Shown here one piece after another: positions 10,665-20,681 of a DNA stretch of 64,000 nucleotides. Origin of the DNA: Schizophyllum amplum (Eukaryota; Basidiomycota; Agaricomycetes; Agaricales; Schizophyllaceae); NCBI GenBank assembly GCA_007026445.1, contig VDMD01000010.1, positions 248,001-312,000 on the forward strand, given 5' to 3'. The translations under genes and the position numbers were made by a program. The notes under the pieces are model-generated. The model was not told where the DNA came from. It did no database searches and saw only the letters and a list, made by a program, of their open reading frames with translations. Every line of letters starts with the position of its first letter. The first letter of the stretch is position 1.

Positions 10665-10940
10665 TATAGATCTCCTCGTGACGAGCTTCGCGCGTTGTCC
10701 TCGTCGCGAGCTTCGCGCGTTGTCCTCGTCGCGAGCTTCGCGTAGGTATTCTCGTGACGAGCCTAGCGTAGGTCTACTCGTGACGAGCCTAGCGTAGGTA
10801 TTCTCGTCGCGAGCCTAGCGTAGGTATTCTCGTCGCGAGCCTAGCGTAGGTATTCTCGTCGCGAGCTTCGCGCGTAGGTCTACTCGTCGCGAGCCTAGCG
10901 TAGGTCTACTCGTGACGACCTTCGCGCGCAGGTCTTCTCG
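10665..10940. repeat. 26 bp minisatellite, gcgagcctagcgtaggtatt
   Basis: About ten units alternate between gagcttcgcgcgttgtcctc and gagcctagcgtaggtattct types. The word ctcgtcgcgag is an inexact palindrome, so each unit could form a small hairpin. Confidence 0.78.
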
Positions 10941-11029
10941 TCGTCATTCGAATCGACCAAGCCACGGATCGAATCGACCAAGCGCCATGGATCGAATCGA
11001 AGTGACGAGCTTCGCGCGGCTCGCCTCAC

Positions 11030-11605
11030 CATCGCCCTGCTGCTCCTCACCATCGCCCTGCTGCTCCTCACGTCGCGCCGCCCTTGTCACGAGTCTCGCG
11101 CCGCCCTTGTCACGAGTCTCGCGTCGTCCTCGTCACGTGTCTAGCGCGTCGTCCTCGTCACGAGCCTCGCGTTGTCCTCGTCACGAGTCTAGCGCGTCGT
11201 CCTCGTCACGAGCCTCGCGTCGTCCTCGTCACGAGCCTCGCGTCGTCCTCGTCACGAGTTTCGCGTCGTCCTCGTCACGAGTCTCGCGTCGTCCTCGTCA
11301 CGAGTTTCGCGTCGTCCTCGTCACGAGTCTCGCGTCGTCCTCGTCACGTGTCTAGCGCGTCGTCCTCGTCACGAGTCTCGCGTCGTCCTCGTCACGTGTC
11401 TAGCGCGTCGTCCTCGTCACGAGCCTCGCGTCGTCCTCGTCACGAGTCTCGCCTCGCGTCCTCGTCACGAGTCTAGCGCGTCGTCCTCGTCACGAGCCTC
11501 GCGCGTCGTCCTCGTCACGAGTCTAGCGCGTCGTCCTCGTCACGAGTCTAGCGCGTCGTCCTCGTCACGAGTCTAGCGCGTCGTCCTCGTCACGACTTGA
11601 AGCCT
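11030..11605. repeat. 23-25 bp minisatellite, cgtcctcgtcacgagtctcg
   Basis: More than twenty tandem copies of cgtcctcgtcacgagtctcg occur in two variants, ending in tctcgcgt or tctagcgcgt. This is the most homogeneous array of the right-hand belt. Open frames of 130-147 codons across it (Ser/Arg/Val-rich) are repeat translations. Confidence 0.85.
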
Positions 11606-11694
11606 CGCGTTGTCCTTCACTGAAAGTGGAACTTCAGGCGCACTATGTAGCATGGTCCCCGCCGGCCGTTCCCCGACCTGTCCTTGAAGGCGAG

Positions 11695-12180
11695 TCACCT
11701 CTCTCGCGCCCGATCCCGCTCTCTCGCGCCCGATCCCGCTGGCAGTGGGCCTCTCGCGCCCCATCCCCTAGAAAGTCCGGACACGGCCCATGACCGCACA
11801 CCATTGGTCTATGCCTACATTCCAACTTGGCACCATTGGTCTATGCCTACATTCCAACTTGGTGCCACCGCTTACGCCCGATTCCATGAACCCTCCACCA
11901 GCGCCTTAGTAGCATCCTTCCTCAGCGCCCTAGTAGCATCCTTTGCTAGCGCCAGTAGCAGCATCCTTCCTCAGCACCCCAGTAGCATCCTGCGCCGGCG
12001 CCCTCGTAGCATCCTGCGCCGGCGCCCTCGTAGCATCCTTCCTCAGCGCCCCAGTAGCATCCTCCGCCAGCGCCCCAGTAGTAGCATCCTGCGCCGGCGC
12101 CCTCGTAGCATCCTGCGCCAGCGCCCTCGTAGCATCCTCCGCCAGCGCCCTGCCAATGACATCCTTTGCCAGATAGTAGC
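11695..12180. repeat. Minisatellite block with 24 bp gccctcgtagcatcctgcgc unit
   Basis: Three short arrays follow one another. Copies of ctctcgcgcccgatcccgct lie near 11700. Two perfect or near-perfect copies of a 32 bp unit beginning caccattggtctatgcctac span 11799-11862. About eleven 24 bp units around gccctcgtagcatcctgcgc, some with ccagcgcc, span 11900-12160. No gene is visible. Confidence 0.8.
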
Positions 12181-12239
12181 CAGTATCCACACGTACCGAG
12201 TACGACAAGCACCGATTATTCGCCCACCACTGCTATCTG

Positions 12240-12810
12240 TAAACTGAATGCGGCCCTGCGCGTCTGCCACTTGGAGTCCTGCGCGTCTGCCACTTGGAGT
12301 CCTGTGCTGGCTGGCAGAGGTTTGGAGCCTCTTCATCTCCTCCTCACCGCCTGCCCACTGACCGCCCACTTGGCACTGGCCGCCCACTTGGCACTGAGGC
12401 TGACTGCCCAGTGCCCCACAAGCTCTCCGCCACGATCAACAACCTGGAGTGCCACGATGACCCCGTAACTGTCAAGTCCTCCGCCACCTTCGAGAACTGA
12501 TACGCTTTCGAGAACTGATACGCTTTCGAGAACTGATACGCCGTCGCCGAGAACTGATACGTCTTCGAGCGGCGTCACGACCGCGCTTTCGAGAACTGAT
12601 ACGCCTTCGAGAATCACGACCGCGCTTTCGAGAATCACGGTAAGCCCACTGCGCGTTACGTGCATGACTCCTCAGGCCGCACCTCCGAGGATCCTTACCC
12701 AGTGGGCCGCACCCTCCTTACTGGGCCGCACCTCTCGCGAGGCTTGACAAAGGCTTGACCAAGGCTTGACGTCCGCGTGTGTCAAGGACGCGCCGGCGGT
12801 GTGTCAAGGG
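12240..12810. repeat. Minisatellite block ending the right-hand belt
   Basis: The block holds two copies of gcgcgtctgccacttggagt at 12258-12302, copies of cgcccacttggcactg at 12365-12400, about eight copies of an 18 bp unit ttcgagaactgatacgcc at 12488-12640, then short duplications of gggccgcacc and aaggcttgac up to about 12810. After this point the DNA becomes ordinary low-repeat gene space. Confidence 0.78.
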
Positions 12811-12987
12811 ACGCCTGCTGACCTCACTTTCGACGGGGAAGTGCTTCAGCGTGCCCATACTATGGCTGGGTGAAAGCGTAATGGTGAGGTGCAGTTGTAC
12901 CACTGTATAGTAAATTCCACTAACCGCTGTGTAGTAATTCCACTAACCGCTTCCGCCCAGCGTATACGAGCCGCCCAAGTCGCTAGC

Positions 12988-12999
12988 GCTATATAATGG
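12988..12999 (+). promoter_or_regulatory. TATA box of the haemolysin-like gene at 13106
   Basis: The sequence gctatataatggc contains a canonical TATATAA core about 110 bp upstream of the ATG at 13106. This suits an inducible fungal promoter. The paralogue at 52-53 kb has a comparable box. Confidence 0.55.
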
Positions 13000-13105
13000 C
13001 GCAGCGAAGAGCACTGAGATCTGTCCAGCATCCTGTCTTGCTCTTCATGTCTTCCTTCAGTTCGTCTTTCACCCTCAACGACCTCCAACTATCGCTCGTA
13101 TAGCT

Positions 13106-14260
13106 ATGGCCACCGCCTACGCAATCCCTATCTCGCCTTTCGCAGCTGGAGCGAACATGGACTCATTCGAGAGCATCAACTCACTTGAGGCCGGCCAGGG
13201 CATGATTCTCGCGTCAAAAATGGGCTTTGAGCTCGTCCGGTCCGCCTGGCTGGGCACTCTCCTCCCCGTCACCTGGAGTCAGTACCGGACGCGCGTGCAA
13301 GTCCCGCCCGCCGTTGCCGAGCAGCACAACGACCTCGTGACGCAGGTCCTGCAGGCCTACAACAGGGTGACACACGTTTACCTCCTTTACTTATTGACGA
13401 TGCTCACGCGCATACGAACACCGGTCGCAGATTCAAGCGATCTGAGGGGTCTCAAGGATGACATCTTGCCCGGCATCGTCGACATCGTGCGCGAGATTGC
13501 GTACTATGCGGGGAATGCTGGCAGTGACGACTCGCCGCTAGGTATTGTCGCACTCGATTCTTCGTATCATATGCTGAACCATAGCATAATCCCCAGCCGT
13601 CATACTGGAGCTCAACAAGAGCGCCACCGGCAAACCGCAGGCGGAAAAGGACGCCCTGGCCGGAATGGTCGACAGCAAGATCAGCAACCAGCTGAGCATC
13701 ATCTCAAGCCTCCAGATGCAGATGCAGAACATGGTCGACGCCCTCCAGAATATGCGAGCCCAGATCGATGTCGACTTTCAGATTCTGTCGGCGTGCTGCA
13801 ACGCCGTCCGCTCTCGGCTCGGCATGGGGGGAGCGAACAAGGCGGCGCTACAGGCCATGGAGGTGATTCGTTTTTTTGCTTCGAACTTTGCGGCATGCGC
13901 TCACCAGCTATCATCTTTCAGGCGCACCTGGTCAGCCTCCAGGCTACCAACCCAAAGGCGAACATGGAAATGTTGCTGGGTGCATGTCCGGCCTTTGCCA
14001 GGACATTCACAGTATGTACGGCATGGTCGACAAGGAGGTTCGTCGGGCGAACGGGTTCATTGCTAACATCATCAAGAACAAGGCGCTGGTTCGGAGCAAA
14101 GCCCTCGCGGAAAGTGGTAAGCACTAGTACGCTATCAATGCACTTGCTATAGTGCGCCTTTAAATCGATCCTGACGAAGATTTCTACAGCGAACAAGCTG
14201 AAGCAGGCCCTTGACGTACCCAACATGCAGGAGACGGACATTGTGCTCAGCATGGTCTAG
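13106..14260 (+). CDS. Helical-bundle haemolysin-like protein, copy 1 (frame broken)
   Basis: This gene is a paralogue of the minus-strand gene at 52044-53467. Both share an N-terminal stretch around LLPVTW..Y..RVQVPP, splice positions, a long coiled helical middle and a C-terminal KEVRRANGFIANIIKNKA block (KDVRKANQFIADTVEAK in the other copy). The all-helical layout resembles Hbl/XaxA/ClyA-type alpha-pore-forming proteins, but that is an inference from pattern only. Unlike copy 2, no hydrophobic hairpin is visible in the middle. Exon 1 ends at 13366; introns follow at about 13367-13430, 13545-13597, 13862-13921 and before the last exon ending with TAG at 14258-14260. Two frame breaks appear: the second exon reads in a frame incompatible with exon 1, and another shift lies near 13972-13990. 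It may be a decaying copy or carry assembly indels. Confidence 0.5.
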
Positions 14261-15391
14261 GCTTAAATAACGGGCGCACCTCTTCGAGTCCATCCGCCAC
14301 CAAGCTACTGCCGTGACGCTTACCGCCCCGATCGCCCGCCGTTTGCCACTGAACAAGACTTCTTGCTCCGCCGTTGCTTTTTCCATCATGTTTCCTTCTC
14401 GAATTTGTTTGTAAAAACCATGATACTCGTTGATCTTGTACCAATACGTCGAACAGACAGACATTCATGTGTACCTACTTTGGGAACTGGCTCACCTCAG
14501 GCTCAAAACACTATCCAACGAATTATGTATCCTGTTCTCGTCTGTCTGTGTCTTGCGCACTGCGCAGGACGTGAATACTTAGGATATCTCAGGTGCGATA
14601 GCGTGTGCACAAAAAATGACGAATGAAACTAGCTGAAAGAAGCCCGAGGGACGAGGCTGAGCGTCGCATGATGAGGGGAACAATGGCGGCGGAAATCATG
14701 ACGAACAGTGGTGTTCGGTAAGTGCCGGGTGCGCGTTTTCCACCGTTTTCTAACTCCGACAACCTTCACCGTCGACCGTTGAACGTTGAACGCCGAACGG
14801 CAGACAATGATAGCCCCCTCGCCTCCCGGTCTGTCCCTCCTGGGGGCTATATTACTGACCTTGAGCGGACATATACACGCTGCTTGTATGGAGGAAAGGA
14901 GCGTCACTGAAGACGGAATATCCAAGATGCGTCGCATTGATTGAAGCGAGTTGGATGGCAGCGTGTCGAGAAGACGGCAAAGTGCGTATCGTTTACCTGA
15001 ATGGGTTTTTGGGCAATGATATCACCCATATTTGGATACTATTCTGCCCATGGAGTCAGCCAAGAGAAGAACCAATGTGAGGTCCACGTCCGCGGCCTTG
15101 GAGACCGTCCGCCAACGGAAACCAGCCGCTGGGCCGCCCGTGCCGCGGCCGCTTGGATGCCTTCCGCCTCTAAAGCGAGTACGGGTTCGTTCCGTTCTGA
15201 GCATGCCGAACGCTATTTGTTCTGATATGCACCGGCAACAACGACGGCTGCTACCGTACCCCGACAGGTATATGCTATGCCCCAGCCAATATATTCCGTA
15301 CCCCAGCACATACATAAAGCCTGACCGGGAGGTAAAGAGGTCCTCAGCACATATCACGACGTCTACAGCACCAGATCCTTTCGAACTGACC
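14261..15391. other. Intergenic region, no gene seen
   Basis: The stretch contains the 3' flank of the haemolysin-like gene and the promoter of the NmrA-like gene. Small local repeats occur, for example gttgaacgttgaacgccgaacgg near 14775 and gtaccccgacaggtatatgc-like words at 15255-15310. A TATA-like tacataaagc lies at 15310, about 80 bp before the ATG at 15392. Short open frames show no domain or splice support. Confidence 0.55.
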
Positions 15392-16950
15392 ATGCCTCGC
15401 ATTGCTACCGTGTTCATTGCTACAGGCCAGCAAGGTGTGTCTCGCCCTCCACCTCTGTCTCCCCCTCACATCTGCCTCCCGTCCCATCTGTGCCTCCCTT
15501 CACCTCTGCTTCTCTTCACCTCCTCCGTCGGGAAGCTCATGTGGTCTTGCTAGGCACCTCCGCCTGCCGCGCCCTCATCGCGGACGGCACCTTCAAGCCT
15601 CGCGCCGTACCCGCGACGCCAGCTCCGCTTCCGCTCGCGCGCTCGCCGACATAGGATGCGAGGTCGTCGAGGCCAGGTTCGACGACAAGGAGGCCCTCAA
15701 GAGGGCGGTCACTGGCGCCGAATGTGTTTTCCTGGTTCGTCTTCGAGTCTACAAAAAGAACGCTCGGCGTTCGAAAGTACAGTGCGCGCGTCACTGACGA
15801 GGTTATTATGATTACTTAGGTCACGTACCCCCTCGTCGACGTCCCCGAGATCGCGCAGGGGATCAATGTCATCGATGTGAGCAAGGAAGCCGGTGTTAAA
15901 TTCCTTGTTTTCAGGTCAGTCCGAGCCGCTTTCTGTGGACTTTCACAGCCGGTGCTGTCTCTAATGCTGACTGCTCTCTATGTAGTACGCTACCGAGCAT
16001 GACCGAGATATCGAACGGCAAATTCAAGGATATCGGGCACTTTGACGGTACGCCAATACAAGTAGCTTTTTGTGGCACCCCTTCACCCATCATCATCGCG
16101 CTTTATTTCCAGACAAATCCGTCATTCAGAAGCACCTCGAGGCCTCTGGACTGCCCTGCGCATGCATCTGCCCCGGCGGATTCTTGAGAATATTAAGCGT
16201 GGGTGAGTTACACGGCATCCTTCGTAGTTGCCAACAATCTCCACTGGAATCTCACTGCGTACCGCCTACTAACGGAACGCCAGTCAGCTCAACTGCCCTT
16301 CGAGAAGACGGAGCCGGGTACAGCATGTCACCTCGAGCGCCCGGACGGTGTTGTTCTACACGTGGATCAACCGCGATATGGGTCTCGCTGTCAAGGCGCT
16401 TTTCACTCAGTACACCATGCGCCTGCCCGAGATCGATCACAGGACGTTCGTTCTCGGCTGCTGCCGCTTGTCGGCGGAGGGGCTGGCTGCGGAACTGGCG
16501 AAGGGTACGTGCGCGGGCTCTGTTCTTTGTCTCTCACACAAGCTGACAGTCCTGCAGTTCTAGGCAAACCTGTGGAGGTCAAGCGCGTCCACACAGACGT
16601 GAAGCTCATCAACGACATGGTACGTTTGCTCTTCCTCTGTTATCACAAGCCTTCCTATCCAACACCCATCTCCTCCCCACACCTCTTGCCCCGAGCCTTC
16701 TTCGCCGCGGTCGAGCCCTTGGCGGCTCTTCATTGCCATCGACCACTTGCTCGCTCTGGCTGACTCTCCTTCATCACGCTGACTCGATCTCCTCCCTGCC
16801 CTCCCCTTACAGTTCGACTTCTGCATTGAGCACCAGTGGTTCCCCGAGATCCCCGTCCCCGACCCTCGTCTCGAAGCCCTCGGCGTGAAGGTGGGGACCA
16901 TCGAGGAGTTTGCGCGGACAGAGCTCAAGCCGTGGGCGGAATCGCTGTGA
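15392..16950 (+). CDS. NmrA-like NAD(P)-binding protein (frame breaks)
   Basis: The product matches the NmrA-like atypical short-chain dehydrogenase family: MPRIATVFIATGQQG Rossmann start, DIGCEVVEARFDDKEALKRA, VTYPLVDVPEIAQGINVIDV, KEAGVKFLVFSTLPS, FDDKSVIQKHLEASGLP, TWINRDMGLAVKALFTQY and a C-terminal EEFARTELKPWAESL. Such proteins sense or reduce dinucleotides or act as transcriptional co-regulators. The first Gly of the usual GATGxxG is Ile here. Introns include 15435-15553, one after GAECVFL, one after VFS and several later ones. At least three single-base frame breaks are visible: near 15607 (GTACCC), near 16184 (TTCTTGAGAAT, one G short of FLENI) and near 16340. A partial broken copy lies at 19396-19799. 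Confidence 0.65.
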
Positions 16951-17879
16951 ACGTTGCGGGGAAATGAGCGGTCTTCGAATTCTGTACGCTCTTATGGTTG
17001 TGTCTGGTGTGGGGAATAGTAAACTCATGAACGTTGTGGTCGAGCAAGGTATATATGATAATATGATACATAAGCGCGTGCCAGCGCCTGCCCTTACAGC
17101 GATGAGGTGAAATTGGTGTGGCGGTCAAGGGAGGCAGTACTTACATAGTAATTGAAGTCGAGCGCGCCGCGTCGATATATTGACTTACACGGCCCGATGC
17201 CTCAAGTCCGATGCCTCGAGGCCTCAATGTTTCAACTAGTAACTAGTAGACGATGTCATCCCGCGGTTTCGCCCTAGAGTCTAACAAATTCTGCAACGTT
17301 TAAGAGTTCCGGTTTCCGCGAGACCCCCCTATACCACCGACCAGAACTCCGACGCCGACACCCACCAGATGCACGGTCTCAGTGGGCAGACGTCCCATAG
17401 CTACAATCCATTCGAAGCGGCTGCCTTAGCAATGACATAGGACTTGGGGAGTATTCACGGACTGGCAGGACAGCAGTGGACCCAGAAATTACGGCATCCG
17501 CCGTATACGCACGTGACAATGTCTCACTCGTCGGCCCGCCAGCGAGCTTTCCGTCGCTGGCCTCTTCACTCCGAGACATTCATGATTCGCCTCCCGTAAA
17601 TTCCAGGTGGAAGTCAAACGTTTATCATGATCGGAGTCAAACTTAGACAGACACCTCACTTCCCCTAAACGGGATGGTATAAGAGGCGCCCGGGATGCAT
17701 CCTGGATTCTACAACTTCGTCGACCACTCACATACAATCACACCGTCGACCACATCTCATACAACCACACGCCCCACAAACCACAACCTGCTACACTGTT
17801 CTCTCAATCAGTATGTCAGTTGCCCTTCTCCATGAAAGACCGCTAACAGTCGCGATTAGATTCTCTCAGTATTATCATC
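16951..17879. other. Intergenic region and kinase promoter with 5'UTR intron
   Basis: No gene is seen. Short duplicated words (ccgatgcctc, aactagtaactagtag) lie at 17190-17250. A TATA-like ggtataag is at 17677-17684. The leader contains a convincing 58 nt 5'UTR intron at 17812-17869, with donor gtatgtcag, branch-like cgctaac and acceptor ctctcag, just before the kinase ATG at 17880. The small open frame beginning at 17813 lies inside this intron. Confidence 0.55.
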
Positions 17880-19007
17880 ATGAGCTACGCCGCCTCGTTC
17901 AAGACCTTGCCGACAGCAAGATATATTCAGAACGAGGACTCTTGCGTAGGAAGCGGCGGCAAAGGCGTCGTCTCGCGTGCTTTCGATACCACGAATGGGC
18001 GCGTGGTCGCACTCAAATTCCAAGCCCGCGACAAGCGGCCAGCCGCCTTGCAACAGCACAAGAGGGAACATGACATTCACTCCGCCCTCAGTGACCACCC
18101 AAACATCGTGACACTCATCGACACCTACATCACCGAAGAGCATGTCGTCTCCGCTATGCACCTCTGCCGCGGCGGCGACCTCTTTACCGTCGTCTTCGAC
18201 AGCGACATACCCCTGCGCGTCGACGAGTTCCACCGCGGCTTCCTCCAACTCACCTCCGCGCTCTCCTACATGCACGACAACGGTCTCTATCACCGCGATA
18301 TCAAGCCCGAGAACGTGCTCGTGTCCCCCGACCGTCGCACGTGGCAGATCTGCGACTTCAATTGCGCGACCGAGCAAGAGACCACCAAGGGGGCTGGCAT
18401 AGGCACCACATTCTACCGCGCCCCCGAAGTCTTCCGCGGGCACCACAGCAACCCCGAAGCCGACATATACGCGCTGGGCATGACCTTCTTCGTCGCCGTC
18501 GCACGGACCAACCCGTGGGTCCTCCCCCGTCGCGACGACCCCCACTACAGCCAGTACCTCGTCTGCGGCAGCGCGTACCTTCAGACCGCCAGCGTCTCCG
18601 AAGCCTTTGGCGAGTTTTGCTCTTGGTTTCTGACACCGGAGCCGGCGGACCGCATCAGCCTTGCTGACGCGATGCAGGAGTTGAAGACGTTGGACTTGAC
18701 GATGCTTCGTCGCATCCCTGTCGAGGAGCTGCAGCCAATTGTCGTGCCGTCGCTCATCCACACCGCATCCGACGATACGGCAAGCACCAGCTCTGTCGAG
18801 CTGCCTGCCACCCCGCCACTCTCTGTTTCTTCCAACCACCGAGACGAGAAGCTTTCGCTGTCTCACGACGTCTCCTATTCGCACGCCCCCTTTTCCATCG
18901 CGCCGATCGAGCCGACCCGCCAGAAGACGGGCGTCAGACATCGATTGGGGCTGTCTCTGCGACGCGCGGTACGCACTTTGTGCGGCAAGACAACGACCTC
19001 CGGTTGA
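17880..19007 (+). CDS. Protein kinase with DFN instead of DFG
   Basis: A single uninterrupted 375-residue frame encodes a complete serine/threonine kinase domain. Visible elements are a glycine loop GSGGKGVV (residues 24-31), VALKF with Lys46, Glu63 in the C helix, the catalytic loop HRDIKPENV from residue 138, DFN at 159-161, GTTFYRAPEV at 175-184 and the Asp of the F helix in EADIYALG. The magnesium-binding Asp159 is kept but the Gly of DFG is Asn. About 90 C-terminal residues are Ser/Pro-rich and probably disordered. The domain looks closest to fungal Ran1/Ksp1-type kinases, which link nutrient state to growth or meiosis, but that assignment is from general resemblance. Start choice: the ATG follows a 5'UTR intron and begins the only frame with the full N-lobe. 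The large antisense frame over it is a GC-codon shadow. Confidence 0.85.
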   Translation: MSYAASFKTLPTARYIQNEDSCVGSGGKGVVSRAFDTTNGRVVALKFQARDKRPAALQQHKREHDIHSALSDHPNIVTLIDTYITEEHVVSAMHLCRGGDLFTVVFDSDIPLRVDEFHRGFLQLTSALSYMHDNGLYHRDIKPENVLVSPDRRTWQICDFNCATEQETTKGAGIGTTFYRAPEVFRGHHSNPEADIYALGMTFFVAVARTNPWVLPRRDDPHYSQYLVCGSAYLQTASVSEAFGEFCSWFLTPEPADRISLADAMQELKTLDLTMLRRIPVEELQPIVVPSLIHTASDDTASTSSVELPATPPLSVSSNHRDEKLSLSHDVSYSHAPFSIAPIEPTRQKTGVRHRLGLSLRRAVRTLCGKTTTSG

Positions 19008-19247
19008 TGAAGGAGGGTTTCTCACCGCGTCGGACTTTTTTCACTGTCACTTATGCTCGGGTTTCTTTCTGCTCATTGTACATTACACACACTATCATGG
19101 TCCGATAACGAACGGGCATGCGGTACGAAGGACATTCATCTATTACTCATGCACGCGTTCTACCTCGCTCTCCGGCGTTGTAACTTATATCTTTATTTAT
19201 ATCTGTATTTCTATCGTTGAAAGGAATGGAATTCGTTATCATATCTT

Positions 19248-19294
19248 CCACCAACACCACCACCATCACCATCACCACCACCACCAACAGCAGC

Positions 19295-19341
<47 letters not shown>

Positions 19342-19342
19342 C
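19248..19342 (+). repeat. (CAC)n/(CAA)n microsatellite
   Basis: A CAC-rich run (about 19248-19287) passes into about 18 nearly pure CAA triplets to 19342. It sits in the 3' flank of the kinase and just upstream of the truncated NmrA copy. One frame would read as His then Gln homopolymers, but no start or splice evidence places it in a protein. Confidence 0.9.
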
Positions 19343-19395
19343 GACCACAACCAACCCACCACCGCCAACCCACCCGGCATTGCCGCATTCCCACA

Positions 19396-19799
19396 ATGTC
19401 TCGCATTGCGACCGTACTTGGTTCCACGGGGTCAAGGTGAGTACGTCTTCCGCCTTCGCGTCTTGGATCTGCGAGTGCGCACGGGCCTTATCTTCACCAA
19501 GTTATGATATTCTTGCTCACGATACGTTGTGCCGCTCATGGTACGTTGCCGTGCTCAGCGCTCACGTTATACCATTGTCTTGCGCGCGCTTTACATTCAC
19601 AGGCTTCTTCACCTACCGGGCTGCAGGCACATCCGCTTGCCGCGAACAGCACCTTCATGCCTCACGCTGTGATGCGCAACGCGAGGTCCGCTCCCCCGCG
19701 CATCTCGATATTGGCTGCGAGGTCGTCGGGGCTGCGCTTGACGACAAGGAGGCTATCAAGGAGGCAGTCACTCGGACTGGCGCTGAGTGTGTTTTTCTG
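19396..19799 (+). pseudogene. Partial duplicate of the NmrA-like gene (first two exons)
   Basis: The start MSRIATVLGSTGSR (19396-19436) and the second exon ending in TGAECVFL (19627-19799) match the first two exons of the gene at 15392, including the intron position and the phrase DIGCEVV..ALDDKEAIKEAVT. The exon junction is out of frame (phase 2 here, phase 1 needed). The central part of exon 2 has lost bases and no later NmrA exons follow. It is best read as a truncated tandem duplicate, separated from its parent by the kinase gene. Confidence 0.72.
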
Positions 19800-20095
19800 G
19801 TGAGTCACTATTGTCACGGTTTCCTTCGTCTTCGTCCCGGTGTCTTCCTTCTTCGCCCTGTTTTCTCTGTTCGTTTTGTGTTTCGTCATCTTCCTGTTTT
19901 TTTTCTTCTTCGTCGCACCACGGGGGGGTTTTTCCCTGTCTTTCCCCTGCGCTCGTTGCGATGTCCCTTATATCGCCCCTCCACCTTCCGCGTCATTTCA
20001 CTCACCCTGTCACTCATACTCTTCCTCTGGGTCCTCTCTCCCTCATATCACCCTGCCCTTCTCGATCCAGACTTCCTGACTAGAGTTGGCCTCCA

Positions 20096-20176
20096 TCGGA
20101 TATGGTGTAACGGCCAACATTGCCGCCTCTCATAGTACGTGCGCGGCAGCTCGGGGTTCGATTCCCCGTATCCGAA
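20096..20176 (+). tRNA. tRNA-Glu (CTC) with a short intron
   Basis: A complete cloverleaf can be drawn. The acceptor stem pairs TCGGATA (20096-20102) with TATCCGA (20169-20175), followed by discriminator A. The D-arm region reads tggtgtaacggccaaca. The anticodon stem GCCGC pairs with GCGGC, with the loop starting CTCTCA (anticodon CTC). The T-arm is CGGGGTTCGATTCCCCG. About nine extra bases (within tagtacgtgc) between loop position 37 and the 3' half of the stem form an intron at the canonical tRNA site. An eight-T run at 20182-20190 serves as RNA polymerase III terminator. Confidence 0.9.
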
Positions 20177-20681
20177 TGCACATTTTTTTTGGTCTACTGA
20201 CATGGGCGTGGGAGACCATCTTTTTGGTAAGGCACCTGAACTCTGCACTTGAAGGAAGTCGATGATCATTCGTATACGTAGACGGTGGCAAAATTTCATT
20301 CATGCGCATGTGACAGAACAAGGAAGAATGCAATGTTATTCATGAAATTTCGTGAACGGATTCAACGGCCGGTCAAGAAGGGGTCAGTCAGGTATAGGAC
20401 ACTCGGGAAATCTATTTGAAGCTCCACTGCGCTGACAACGAAAGGCGCAGGACACCAACAAGCGGAAGGGCAGTGGGAGCGGGTGGTAAAGGAACAATGC
20501 ATGTGTGTCCATAAGATGTGTAGCGCGAAGGAGGTACTAAGGATATATCCTGCCCAGTCGACCACTCTCGCCGCTTTTCTCTCCCACGGCTTCAGCCACT
20601 CTTCCGCCTTTTCTACCCCCATCCCCGCGATCCACATTCTCCCACATCGCCACCCCTCCTAAACAGCCTGCCCTCATCCAC
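20177..20681. other. Intergenic region, no gene seen
   Basis: The stretch lies between the tRNA terminator and the 3' end of the minus-strand F-box/WD40 gene. It has no convincing coding frame, tandem array or RNA gene. Confidence 0.5.

Noticed and set aside
1..12810. CRISPR array
   Set aside because: The repeats are contiguous minisatellites without unique spacers of fixed length, and the genome is eukaryotic.
17856..19025. A 389-codon antisense frame over the kinase
   Set aside because: It mirrors the GC-rich third positions of the kinase gene and has no family features.
18739..19440. A 233-codon frame with His10/Gln19 runs joined to the NmrA fragment
   Set aside because: Its first part is an out-of-frame read of the kinase 3' end, and the rest translates a microsatellite.
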